A stretch of 9,067 bases of DNA, taken from assembly GCA_041612005.1 (NCBI GenBank), contig JBFILW010000110.1, forward strand, positions 1-9,067, written 5' to 3'. The notes below the pieces were generated by a model. It was not told the DNA's origin, did no database searches, and saw nothing but the letters and a program-made list of their open reading frames with translations. Of the stretch, positions 1-6,166 are shown piece by piece. This DNA is from JBFILW01 sp041612005 (GTDB taxonomy: Bacteria > Gemmatimonadota > Gemmatimonadetes > Palauibacterales > Palauibacteraceae). Positions within the stretch are counted from its first letter, which is position 1; each line of letters begins with the position of its first letter. The translations under genes were made by a program, and so were the position numbers.

Positions 1-414
1 GCCTTCTTCCTCTTCTTCAGCGGCGTGCAGTACACGCGCTGGCAGTTCAACACCGGCGTGCGCTACCTGGCGCCGAGCTTCCCGTTCCTTTTCCTGCTCG
101 TGGTCGTGGTTCTGCGGAGGCTTCCCGGACTCGCGGCGTGGGTCGTGGGCGTTCTGTCCGTGGCGCTCGCCTGGTCCATGGCCATGGCCCGCGACGTATC
201 TGGCGGCAAGGTGGGCCTCGGCGACCCGGATACCGGACTCGGCGTGCTCGACCCCGTGCTCAGCGTCCTCATTGACGGCTTCCAGCTTCCGGCACTCACG
301 ACGCTGTCCCGGATGGAGGGCTACGGCATCCTGAGCAGCGGCCGCGTCTCGCCCCTGGCTCTGTTCACCCTCACGGCTGCAATACTCTGGCTCGTGTGGC
401 GTGTCCGCAGGTAG
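1..414 (+). CDS. C-terminal part of a polytopic, glycosyltransferase-like membrane protein (5' end outside window)
   Basis: The reading frame is open from base 1 to the TAG at 412-414, so about 137 C-terminal residues are seen and the real start lies upstream; the GTG at 25 is internal. The fragment has three hydrophobic stretches: one after a GVRYLAPSFPFL segment, one around WVVGVLSVALAWSMAMA, and one just before the basic end LWLVWRVRR. An aromatic/Gly-Arg-Tyr-Leu-x-Pro loop followed by a membrane helix is common in the C-terminal half of GT39/PMT-like and related polyisoprenyl-phosphate sugar transferases, where the Arg-Tyr-Leu segment borders the membrane. The catalytic N-terminal Asp motifs are not in the window, so the enzyme class is an inference from the tail only. 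The gene converges on the lipoprotein gene with a 10-base gap and no obvious terminator hairpin between them. Confidence 0.6.
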   Translation, partial: AFFLFFSGVQYTRWQFNTGVRYLAPSFPFLFLLVVVVLRRLPGLAAWVVGVLSVALAWSMAMARDVSGGKVGLGDPDTGLGVLDPVLSVLIDGFQLPALTTLSRMEGYGILSSGRVSPLALFTLTAAILWLVWRVRR

Positions 415-424
415 CTTCGCGGCT

Positions 425-811
425 CTAAAGGTACTCCTCGGCAACCAGCTCACCCGTATACGGATCCAGGTAGAGAATCTTGATCACCCAGGGCAGGCCG
501 TCGCGCCGCGACACCCGGTAGCTGTAGACCCAGACCTCGACCAGCTCATAGGGGTCGTACGGAGCGAGCACGAGCCAGCCGCCCGGCGGCACGTAGTACT
601 GAAGCCGATCGCACGAGCCGGGCGGCGATTGCCGGCGGGGGCGCCACTCCGGGATCCATACCCGGCATCGGCCTGGCGGCGGTATGAAGGCCGGCGGAAT
701 GACGATGTACTCGCCGTGGCGATCATCGTACGGCTCATCGTAGCCCGCGATGACGTGGCAACCGGTCGCCGCGGAAGCGAGCAACGCAAGGAGCGTGAGC
801 TTTCGGACCAC
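425..811 (-). CDS. Small secreted lipoprotein with a Pro/Gly-rich PPPGxCRxWxP motif
   Basis: The 128-aa product starts MVRKLTLLALLASAATGC: a basic N-end, a short hydrophobic core and a lipobox-like ATGC with Cys18 as the predicted lipidated residue, so it should be a signal peptidase II substrate anchored in a membrane. Residues 38-67 hold a Pro-rich segment with IPPPGRCRVWIP and a second PPGSC, giving two Cys (49 and 67) that could form a disulfide. Similar PPPGxCRxWxP segments occur in uncharacterised lipoproteins of several Gram-negative phyla. The rest is rich in Tyr, Pro and acidic residues and ends in GELVAEEYL. The GTG start at 811 is supported by a GGGGAGG ribosome-binding site six bases upstream. 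No enzymatic motif is visible, so the function is unknown; a role at the envelope is inferred only from the signal. Confidence 0.8.
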   Translation of the reverse strand: MVRKLTLLALLASAATGCHVIAGYDEPYDDRHGEYIVIPPAFIPPPGRCRVWIPEWRPRRQSPPGSCDRLQYYVPPGGWLVLAPYDPYELVEVWVYSYRVSRRDGLPWVIKILYLDPYTGELVAEEYL

Positions 812-967
812 GATGCACCTCCCCTTCGACTACACGGAGGGCACCGACGACTTGTGGGTTAGACGCGCGCCAGCGTCGAGATGTTTGCGTCTGTTCCACT
901 GTTCCCATCTTCCGCTAGGTTGTCGGGGTGGTGAGTGTTCTGACGAGAGAGAGCGGAGACAAAGCAG
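812..967. promoter_or_regulatory. Divergent intergenic region between lipoprotein and methyltransferase genes
   Basis: These 156 bases separate two genes that are transcribed away from each other, so promoters for both directions should lie here. I see ribosome-binding sites at both ends: GGGGAGG for the lipoprotein (minus strand) and CGGAG at about 953-957 for the methyltransferase (plus strand). I could not pick out a convincing -35/-10 pair on either strand, nor a clear operator repeat. The call rests on gene arrangement only. Confidence 0.4.
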
Positions 968-1723
968 GTGGTTGAGAAACGCGAGGACCCGTTCAGCGCC
1001 TACGGTCCCTCGACCTACGGGGACCGGATTGCCGAGCTGTACGACAGCCTTTACCCGGGGCCCGACACGGAGAGCGCCGTGGAGTTCCTGGCCCAGCTCG
1101 CCCGCTCCGGGCGCGCCCTCGAGCTGGCGATCGGCACCGGTCGTGTCGCGCTACCCCTCAAGCGCCGTGGAATCGATATCCACGGTATCGATGCCTCGGA
1201 GGCGATGGTCGGCAAGTTGCGCGCGAAGCCCCGCGGCGAAGAGATCCCGATCGACATTGGCGACTTCGCCGATGTCGACACCGAGGGCCAGTTTCAGCTG
1301 ATCTTCATCGTGTTCAACACGTTTTTCGCGCTCTCTAGTCAGGAGGAACAGATCCGCTGCTTCCGCAACGTGGCGCGGCGGCTCACTCCACATGGTCGTT
1401 TCGCAATCGAGGCCTTCGTGCCGGACTTGTCGCGCTTCGATCGCGGACAGAGAATCGCGACTCAGCGGATCGAGCTGGACCTCGTCATGATGGAGGTCAC
1501 CGTGCACGATCCGACCCGACAAATGGCGACGACCCAGCACGTCCACATCACTCCGGCAGGCGTGGAGATGTACCCGGTGCAGATTCGGTATGCTTGGCCG
1601 TCGGAGCTGGACCTGATGGCGAAACTGGCCGGGCTGGAGCTCAAAGAACGCTGGGGTGGCTGGCGTGGTGAGCCCTTCACGGTCGAAAGCGGGAAGCACG
1701 TTTCCGTATACGGGCGGCCCTAG
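968..1723 (+). CDS. Class I SAM-dependent methyltransferase
   Basis: The 251-aa protein has a Rossmann-type methyltransferase core. Motif I is ALELAIGTGRVALPL at about residues 50-64, the acidic end of strand 2 is HGIDAS (Asp75), the motif after strand 4 is FQLIFIVFNTFFAL (109-122), and a post-core RRLTPHGRFAIEAF segment (138-150) matches the helix and strand 5 region of Methyltransf_25-type proteins. The C-terminal 90 residues form a beta-rich region ending WGGWRGEPFTVESGKHVSVYG that probably shapes the acceptor site. The substrate cannot be read from the sequence. The GTG at 968 is preceded by GGAG with nine bases between. It is followed after about 24-33 bases by the YtoQ-family gene on the same strand, so the two are probably cotranscribed, but I know of no established link between them. 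Confidence 0.88.
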   Translation: MVEKREDPFSAYGPSTYGDRIAELYDSLYPGPDTESAVEFLAQLARSGRALELAIGTGRVALPLKRRGIDIHGIDASEAMVGKLRAKPRGEEIPIDIGDFADVDTEGQFQLIFIVFNTFFALSSQEEQIRCFRNVARRLTPHGRFAIEAFVPDLSRFDRGQRIATQRIELDLVMMEVTVHDPTRQMATTQHVHITPAGVEMYPVQIRYAWPSELDLMAKLAGLELKERWGGWRGEPFTVESGKHVSVYGRP

Positions 1724-1756
1724 CCGGCACCATCAGATCGACCGACAGTGACTCGT

Positions 1757-2200
1757 ATGCAACAGATCACCATATACCTGGCCGGCGAGATCCATAGCGA
1801 TTGGCGCTCGGAGCTCGAGAGAGAGGTCGCCGGCAAGGGAGTCGCGGCCCGCTTCGTGAGTCCTCAGACGGCACATGATCGCTCGGACTCGGTGGGGGAA
1901 GACATTCTTGGTGAGCAGCCCGGGCCCCGCTACCGGGACCTCATGGGTGCAGGGGTCAACACGCTCCGGACACGGGTGCTGATGCGTCGTGCGGACCTGG
2001 TGGTGGCGTACTTCGGCGAGAAGTACAGGCAGTGGAATACAGCTGCCGATGCGGGTGCCGCAGTCGCGAGCGGAATTCCCCTATTGTTGGTTCGCGACCC
2101 GGGTCTCACGCACGCACTCAAGGAGATCGATTCAATGGCAAGCGCTACGGTCGAAACCCTGGAGCAGGCGGCTCAGGTGATCGCCTACATTTTCGAATAG
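1757..2200 (+). CDS. YtoQ family protein
   Basis: The product (147 aa from the ATG at 1757, matching the roughly 150-aa family size) is recognisable as YtoQ family. It has the N-terminal IYLAGEIHSDWR block, a central HDRSDSVGEDILGEQPGPRY block, the VLMRRADLVVAYFGEKYRQWN segment, and the terminal ASATVETLEQAAQVIAYIFE. The YLAG start, the RADLVVAYF strand and the later DAGAAVASGIPLLLV stretch resemble the nucleoside 2-deoxyribosyltransferase-like fold, so nucleotide or nucleoside binding is a reasonable inference; the family has no firmly established function that I know of. A GTG at 1748 would add three residues, but the ATG aligns better with the family start; neither has a strong ribosome-binding site. 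The stop lies only four bases from the stop of the converging Cache gene, leaving no room for a terminator between them. Confidence 0.85.
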   Translation: MQQITIYLAGEIHSDWRSELEREVAGKGVAARFVSPQTAHDRSDSVGEDILGEQPGPRYRDLMGAGVNTLRTRVLMRRADLVVAYFGEKYRQWNTAADAGAAVASGIPLLLVRDPGLTHALKEIDSMASATVETLEQAAQVIAYIFE

Positions 2201-2204
2201 CAGA

Positions 2205-3275
2205 TCAACTCGCCTCACCCACATCGGTCCACGGCTGTGGTCGGTTCTGCCGACCCAAAACGACCATGAGTCCGATCGCTACCGCACCCCCGATCACACC
2301 GAGAAACAAGAGCGCCTGCCCGATGATCCGCCGCGGCACGAGACCTCGCTGTCGCGCCTCCCGCTCGTCGATCTCCGCGATCAACGCCCAGGTCGTTCCT
2401 TCGAACCCGAACGGTCCGAACGCGGATAGCACCGACACGCCACGGTAGTCATCGATCACGGCCGTGCCCGTCTCGCCTGCGAACGCCCGGCGAACTGCAT
2501 CCGTCTCGACTCGCGTCCGAAGGATGGTGGAGCTGTCCGCGAAGCGTGAGTCGCTCCGCATCAGGTAGTCACCGCCTACGAGGTACGTCTCGCCCGTCCG
2601 CCCCATGCCGGCCGTGAACTGCAGGATCGCTCGAATACGCTCGGTCGGAACCTGGAAGGCAAGGGCGCCGAGTCGCATTCCACTCTGGTCGAAAACGGGA
2701 CTTGCAATGAAACTCGCCGGCTCGCCGGCGCTGGGTTCGTACAGCTCGAAATCAGTAAACGCGACGAAACCAGCTTCCTCGGCCTCCAGTGCCGCTTGCA
2801 CGGCGCGCCCGAGCCCTGTGTCGCGCCACGGGCCGGTGATGAGATTCGTGCCGAAATCGTCTTCCTTGGCCACGCTGTACACGAGCGAGCCGTCCGCCGC
2901 GACCAGAAAGATGTCGTAGTAGCCGTGGTGGTCGCGCAGGTCTGCCAGGCGAGGGTGGATCTCGGCGTGAAGTGCGCTGTAGCTCGAGCCATCGCCGGCG
3001 GCCGACTGGCGCCAGGCGGGTGTCATGTCCCGAATCGCAGCCCGTACACCCGGAGTCTCGCCATAGAGAATGATCTCGGAGCGGAGAGTCTCCAGGTAGT
3101 CTTCGAGCGCGAACCGACGGAGCTCCTGAAGTGTGACCAGGGATTCGATCTGGTCTCGCATCGCCCGGCGCTGCTCGACCTGGAATATCGTCCACACGGT
3201 GCCGGCGACGGCCAAAATGCCGACCGCGCCGACCGCGAGCCTTCCCCCGCGCCGGGGCTTGCCGGTAGTCGTCAC
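2205..3275 (-). CDS. Membrane-anchored double-Cache-type sensor protein without an output domain
   Basis: The 356-aa protein has a short basic cytoplasmic N-end, a membrane helix at about 13-31, a large periplasmic region (about 32-312), a second membrane helix at about 317-340, and a tail of only about 16 residues. The periplasmic part looks like a dCache domain: a long N-terminal helix (QRRAMRDQIESLVTLQELRRFALEDYL), then a membrane-distal module with YYDIFLVAADGSLVYSV and FGTNLITGPWRDTGLGRAVQ, then a second module with TGETYLVGGDYLMRSDSRF and the closing WALIAEID strand. This layout is the extracytoplasmic half of many chemoreceptors, histidine kinases and cyclases, but no HAMP, kinase, GGDEF, cyclase or chemoreceptor signalling domain follows. 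The frame ends naturally, with no sign of a downstream effector in another frame. The GTG start overlaps the upstream gene's stop as GTGA, indicating translational coupling. Confidence 0.85.
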   Translation of the reverse strand: MTTTGKPRRGGRLAVGAVGILAVAGTVWTIFQVEQRRAMRDQIESLVTLQELRRFALEDYLETLRSEIILYGETPGVRAAIRDMTPAWRQSAAGDGSSYSALHAEIHPRLADLRDHHGYYDIFLVAADGSLVYSVAKEDDFGTNLITGPWRDTGLGRAVQAALEAEEAGFVAFTDFELYEPSAGEPASFIASPVFDQSGMRLGALAFQVPTERIRAILQFTAGMGRTGETYLVGGDYLMRSDSRFADSSTILRTRVETDAVRRAFAGETGTAVIDDYRGVSVLSAFGPFGFEGTTWALIAEIDEREARQRGLVPRRIIGQALLFLGVIGGAVAIGLMVVLGRQNRPQPWTDVGEAS

Positions 3276-4528
3276 GGGCCGAGCTCGGCTTCGCGCTCGT
3301 CCAGGCGGTTGTTCACCATGTTCCAGGTGAAGGTGAACAGGCTGAATCCCTCCGCACTCACGAGCCCGACCTCCGCGTCGTCGACCGCCGCCCCCGCTAT
3401 ATCAAACAGGCGGTCCCTGCGTGCCTGGATCTGCGCGTGGTCGTTCAGATGTGTCGCATCGGCTCCGAGTCCGAGTATCGCACGGTTGTAGCGATCGATC
3501 CGCCTTCGCTTCCGACCGGATGCAAGCCGAAACAGGCCAGACGCCATGAGCGCCGCGACAGAAAAGAAAAGCGCGAACGCCTGGTAGTTCTGCTGCAGAA
3601 ACGACGGTTCGTCGCGGTTGTAGTACGACGCGGCGCCATCGTGTACCGGCATGAAGGTCCCGCCTCCGGAGACTGGTGGAGCGATGAACCCGGCGAGCCG
3701 GGTGCGGTCCACGAGATCCCGTCGACGCTCGAAGAGAAGACGCGTGACCGCGGTCGCGACACCCTCGTCGAGCCCGCGGCCAGCGATGAGCAGCAAAGGT
3801 ACCTCGACCGTCACGAGGTCGGAGGGAGGAACGGGAGGGGAGCCTCGGTAGGCGCCGACCGGGATCGTTCCGATGCCGAGAGCTGGCTGATGTAATCGCA
3901 TCGCCGCGGCCTGCTCGATAGGGATGAGCTGGCTGGGGACGCGTCGCGTGAGGAGCGACAGGTCATCGTCGCCGGCTGCCTGGACCCGAAACACCGCGTC
4001 GACCGCACCATTGATCAAAGCCCAGTCCGCGGCGGCGTTGGACATCGTGAACGCCAGCAGGTCGGCATCGCTGAGTCCGTACTGCTCTGCCAGCGACCAG
4101 AACGAGCCGTACTGTCCGGCGCCACGGGGTGGGAGGGCGATCCGGTGACCGCGCAACTCACCAACGCTTCGGATCTCCGAATCTTCGCGAACCAGAAGCT
4201 GGAACACGTCCGGAAACAAGGAGGCTACCATTCGGGACTCGGGGCCGGTTCGAGTGTCCGCGAGCACGGTTGCGAGCTCCACCCGTCCCCCGGCGAGCAG
4301 GGTCACGTTCTGTACCGAGCCGAGAGTCTCGATGACTTCGACCTCAATGTCCGGATGGTAGCGCTCCGTGACCTCGGCGATCGCCGTAGCGACTTCGAAG
4401 GCTCCCCCGGTGCTGGGCCCGGCGGCGATCGTGATCTGATGCGTTTCCGCCCCCTCCAGCATCCACCAGCCGAGTCCGATCGCACCGAGCATGACCCCGG
4501 CCATGATGGCCAGCGACCGTATGCTCAC
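3272..4528 (-). CDS. TAXI-family (TRAP-associated) solute-binding protein anchored by two membrane helices
   Basis: From the GTG at 4528 the protein has 418 aa. Residues 6-22 form an uncleaved-looking membrane helix. Residues 32-300 match TAXI-type solute-binding proteins: ITIAAGPSTGGAFEVATAIAE near the start, VTLLAGGRVELATVLADT, the VGELRGHRIALPPRGAGQYGSFW block (122-144), and NAAADWALINGAVDAVF (164-180). A second membrane helix (about 316-336) is followed by an RKRRRIDRY basic anchor and an 80-residue, mainly helical cytoplasmic tail. Ordinary TAXI proteins are about 320 aa and free in the periplasm or lipid-anchored, so the C-terminal helix and tail are extra. The frame stays open upstream to 4693, but that stretch overlaps the DoxX gene and reads as low-complexity Arg/Pro, so I chose 4528, where GTGA joins start and upstream stop. 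No TRAP permease gene is in the window. Confidence 0.85.
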   Translation of the reverse strand: MSIRSLAIMAGVMLGAIGLGWWMLEGAETHQITIAAGPSTGGAFEVATAIAEVTERYHPDIEVEVIETLGSVQNVTLLAGGRVELATVLADTRTGPESRMVASLFPDVFQLLVREDSEIRSVGELRGHRIALPPRGAGQYGSFWSLAEQYGLSDADLLAFTMSNAAADWALINGAVDAVFRVQAAGDDDLSLLTRRVPSQLIPIEQAAAMRLHQPALGIGTIPVGAYRGSPPVPPSDLVTVEVPLLLIAGRGLDEGVATAVTRLLFERRRDLVDRTRLAGFIAPPVSGGGTFMPVHDGAASYYNRDEPSFLQQNYQAFALFFSVAALMASGLFRLASGRKRRRIDRYNRAILGLGADATHLNDHAQIQARRDRLFDIAGAAVDDAEVGLVSAEGFSLFTFTWNMVNNRLDEREAELGP

Positions 4529-4932
4529 CGGGATTGAGTCAGGACGATGAGCGAGAGAGCGATGAGGAGGATCGGGATGACGGGCTCGCTCGGCTGCAGC
4601 GGGAAGAGCGCCGCATCCGCCACCGTGAGGTGGACATAGATCGCGACGCCCATCATCGCGAGCATCGCGGCCGCCGTTGGTCGTACGAGCCACCCGACGA
4701 ACATGAAAAGGCCAACCAGGATTTCCGCGAATGGCACGCCCCAGCGCAGAAAGTCGTGAAGAGGCAGACTGGCCGCGATCAGTTGTCCTGAGAAGGCGTC
4801 CGCGAGCTCCGGCACAACCAGCTTCGCCACTCCGGCCGTGAGGAACACGAGACCGAGTGCCTTACGGGCGAGCCAGATCCCACCGCCCTCGCCCATTCCG
4901 CCCAGTGGCTGTTTCGACGGGTCGTAGGTCAT
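4525..4932 (-). CDS. DoxX family membrane protein
   Basis: The 135-aa protein has four hydrophobic segments at about 20-39, 66-83, 86-105 and 117-132, as in DoxX-type small membrane proteins. Family-like features are the ARKALGLVFLTAGVAKLVVPE first helix and loop, and the PFAEILVGLFMFVGWLVRPTAAAMLAMMGVAIYVHL stretch with a Glu in helix 2 and a His near the end of helix 3. DoxX relatives have been tied to respiratory quinone-linked oxidation and redox stress, but many members are uncharacterised, so no substrate is assigned. The ATG at 4932 is preceded by GGGGGC. Its stop overlaps the GTG of the TAXI-type gene, so it is the first gene of a coupled three-gene unit; the gap to the glutamine amidotransferase gene upstream is 70 bases. 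Confidence 0.82.
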   Translation of the reverse strand: MTYDPSKQPLGGMGEGGGIWLARKALGLVFLTAGVAKLVVPELADAFSGQLIAASLPLHDFLRWGVPFAEILVGLFMFVGWLVRPTAAAMLAMMGVAIYVHLTVADAALFPLQPSEPVIPILLIALSLIVLTQSR

Positions 4933-4940
4933 AAGCCCCC

Positions 4941-4969
4941 ATTATCAGACGAACGACCGGGCCCTGCAA
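4941..4969 (-). promoter_or_regulatory. Candidate sigma-70-like promoter for the DoxX-TAXI-Cache unit
   Basis: On the minus strand a TTGCAG hexamer (4969-4964) and a GATAAT hexamer (4946-4941) are separated by 17 bases. The -10 matches TATAAT at five of six positions; the -35 matches TTGACA only in its first three bases. Only eight bases separate the -10 from the DoxX ATG, so transcription would begin at or within a base or two of the start codon, giving a leaderless mRNA. This is a pattern match only. Confidence 0.35.
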
Positions 4970-5002
4970 CTTTCACGGCTTTTCATTCTCCCCTGAAGCG
5001 AC

Positions 5003-5818
5003 CTAGCGAGGCGAGAACGGCACGGTAGTCACCTCACCGCTCTCCAGGATGATGGCGGTCGATGCGGGAATCTCGTCCCAGTAGTCGGACAGTTCGGTGA
5101 ATGGTTCGGAGACGAACGTCCGGGCTGTTTCGAAGCGCTCCGGAATGTCCGCTCCGAGCTCCCGAATCGCATCAGTGCTCTTGCTCTGGAACAGCGTCCT
5201 TGGCTCGCCCGCGGAGGCATAGCGAAACCCCCAGATCCGCGCCCCGTTAGTCACCGCCACGCTCATCTGTACCGGAGCTTCCGTGCCCTTCTCGCGCGCG
5301 ACGTTCTCGACGAAGGCCACCATGCGCTCCATGCCGGCGACGGGGTCGTCCTTGAGACCGAACGTGAGTGCGAGATAGAACATGATCTCGGAGTCCGTCG
5401 TGCCCTTAATCTCCGTGAAAAGCTCCGGGGCGATCGCCAGCACCAGATCGCGCTTGATCTTCATGAAGTCCCGGATGCGGCCGTTGTGCATGAACAGCCA
5501 TGTCTCGTGCCTGAACGGGTGGCAATTGGTCTTCTGCACCGGCGACCCCGTCGCCGCGCGGACGTGGGCGAGGAAGAGGCGCGACGAAACCTGCGAGGTG
5601 AGATCGTTGAGGTTCGTGTCGTTCCAGGCCGGCCGCACGCCGTGGAAAGTGCCCGGTGTTTCCCGGCTTCCATACCAGCCGACCCCGAAGCCGTCCCCGT
5701 TCGTCGTGTCGTGCCCGAGGCGGGCATGAATGCTCTGATCGATCAGCGATCGCTCTGTCTTGAAAATGAGCTCGTCCATGTAGATTGGTTCACCGGAGTA
5801 GGCCAGCCAGCGGCACAT
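5003..5818 (-). CDS. Class II glutamine amidotransferase (YafJ/EgtC-like GATase)
   Basis: The 271-aa protein begins MCRWLAYSGEP, so Cys2 becomes the N-terminal nucleophile after Met removal, as in Ntn-type class II amidotransferases. Further family marks are the TNGDGFGVGWYG block (39-50), the AHVRAATG segment, NCHPFRHETWLFMHNGRI (glutamine-binding Asn-Gly region), TDSEIMFYLAL, and a C-terminal FVSEPFTELSDYWDEIPAST block. The domain fills the protein, with no synthetase or isomerase domain attached, so it is a stand-alone GATase-like hydrolase of the YafJ/DUG3/EgtC group; the physiological substrate is unknown. EgtC (gamma-glutamyl hercynylcysteine sulfoxide hydrolase) is the best-known relative, but no ergothioneine biosynthesis gene is nearby, so I do not use that name. 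The ATG at 5818 follows a strong AAGGAGAG ribosome-binding site. Confidence 0.9.
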   Translation of the reverse strand: MCRWLAYSGEPIYMDELIFKTERSLIDQSIHARLGHDTTNGDGFGVGWYGSRETPGTFHGVRPAWNDTNLNDLTSQVSSRLFLAHVRAATGSPVQKTNCHPFRHETWLFMHNGRIRDFMKIKRDLVLAIAPELFTEIKGTTDSEIMFYLALTFGLKDDPVAGMERMVAFVENVAREKGTEAPVQMSVAVTNGARIWGFRYASAGEPRTLFQSKSTDAIRELGADIPERFETARTFVSEPFTELSDYWDEIPASTAIILESGEVTTVPFSPR

Positions 5819-5891
5819 CGTGATCTCTCCTTATTACCGGGCGTTCGAAAGAGCGACCGCGGTGTGGCGGGCGCCCCGTAAGGTAGGAGAA

Positions 5892-5906
5892 CCGAACCGG
5901 TTTCGG
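5892..5906. repeat. Short inverted repeat between the hemerythrin remnant and the amidotransferase gene
   Basis: On the minus strand CCGAAACCGGTTCGG has 5-base arms (CCGAA/TTCGG) and contains the perfect 8-base palindrome AACCGGTT. It lies 14 bases after the stop of the hemerythrin remnant and about 75 bases before the amidotransferase ATG. It is followed by a pyrimidine-rich stretch (TTCTCCTACCTT) but no real T tract, so it could be a weak terminator of the right-hand operon, an operator for the next gene, or chance in GC-rich DNA. Confidence 0.25.
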
Positions 5907-5919
5907 CAGGAGCGTTGAC

Positions 5920-6166
5920 TCAGCCCAGGTTGACCGATCGCTGTGCGGCCCACGCGGCGCCCAGCTCACGGAGTCGGTCCGCGCCCAGTGTTTCCTCCGC
6001 CAGCGGGAACGCCACGAGTTCCTCTTTCTCGAAGTGCTCTCGCGCGAGGACGATGGCATCACCCAGAAGTTCGACAGCCCTCTGCGGAGCGGCTTAGCGA
6101 CTCGAGGTGATCGAACTGCGCGTAGAAAACGCCGTGCTCACCCAGGAACGCGTCGGTGATTCTCAT
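5920..6166 (-). pseudogene. Hemerythrin-like (HHE) gene, broken by frameshift and apparent internal deletion
   Basis: The start reads MRITDAFLGEHGVFYAQFDHLE, the first helix of a hemerythrin-like protein with candidate iron ligands His10 and His19. This frame ends at a TGA at 6061-6059 after 35 residues. The next frame (+1), open from about 6093 to a TGA at 5922-5920, reads through AIVLAREHFEKEELVAFPLAEE and LRELGAAWAAQRSV, which looks like the last HxxxE helix and C-end of the same family. Full members are roughly 150-190 aa; start to final stop here is 247 bases, not a multiple of three, so the two middle helices appear missing and the frame is lost. Its ATG overlaps the dehydrogenase stop as ATGA, so it was once, or still is, translated from that operon. 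A sequencing or assembly error could explain the frameshift but not easily the missing middle. Confidence 0.72.

Noticed and set aside
401..862. A 153-codon open frame on the plus strand
   Set aside because: Antisense to the lipoprotein gene, which has a signal peptide, a lipobox and a good ribosome-binding site.
2796..3491. A 231-codon open frame on the plus strand
   Set aside because: Antisense to the Cache gene and the end of the TAXI gene, both of which have clear domain structure.
4529..4693. N-terminal extension of the TAXI-type protein by 55 residues
   Set aside because: It overlaps the DoxX coding region, reads as Arg/Pro/Gly-rich sequence unlike a signal or membrane segment, and the GTG at 4528 gives a membrane helix immediately and a GTGA overlap.
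5003..5818. Naming the amidotransferase EgtC (ergothioneine biosynthesis)
   Set aside because: The domain fits, but no EgtB, EgtD or EgtA-like gene is in the window and YafJ-like proteins share the same motifs.
5790..6062. A 90-codon open frame on the minus strand between the hemerythrin remnant and the amidotransferase
   Set aside because: It is an Arg/Ser-rich reading of the hemerythrin 3' part in the wrong frame and runs into the amidotransferase start; the neighbouring frame carries the recognisable HFEKEE helix.
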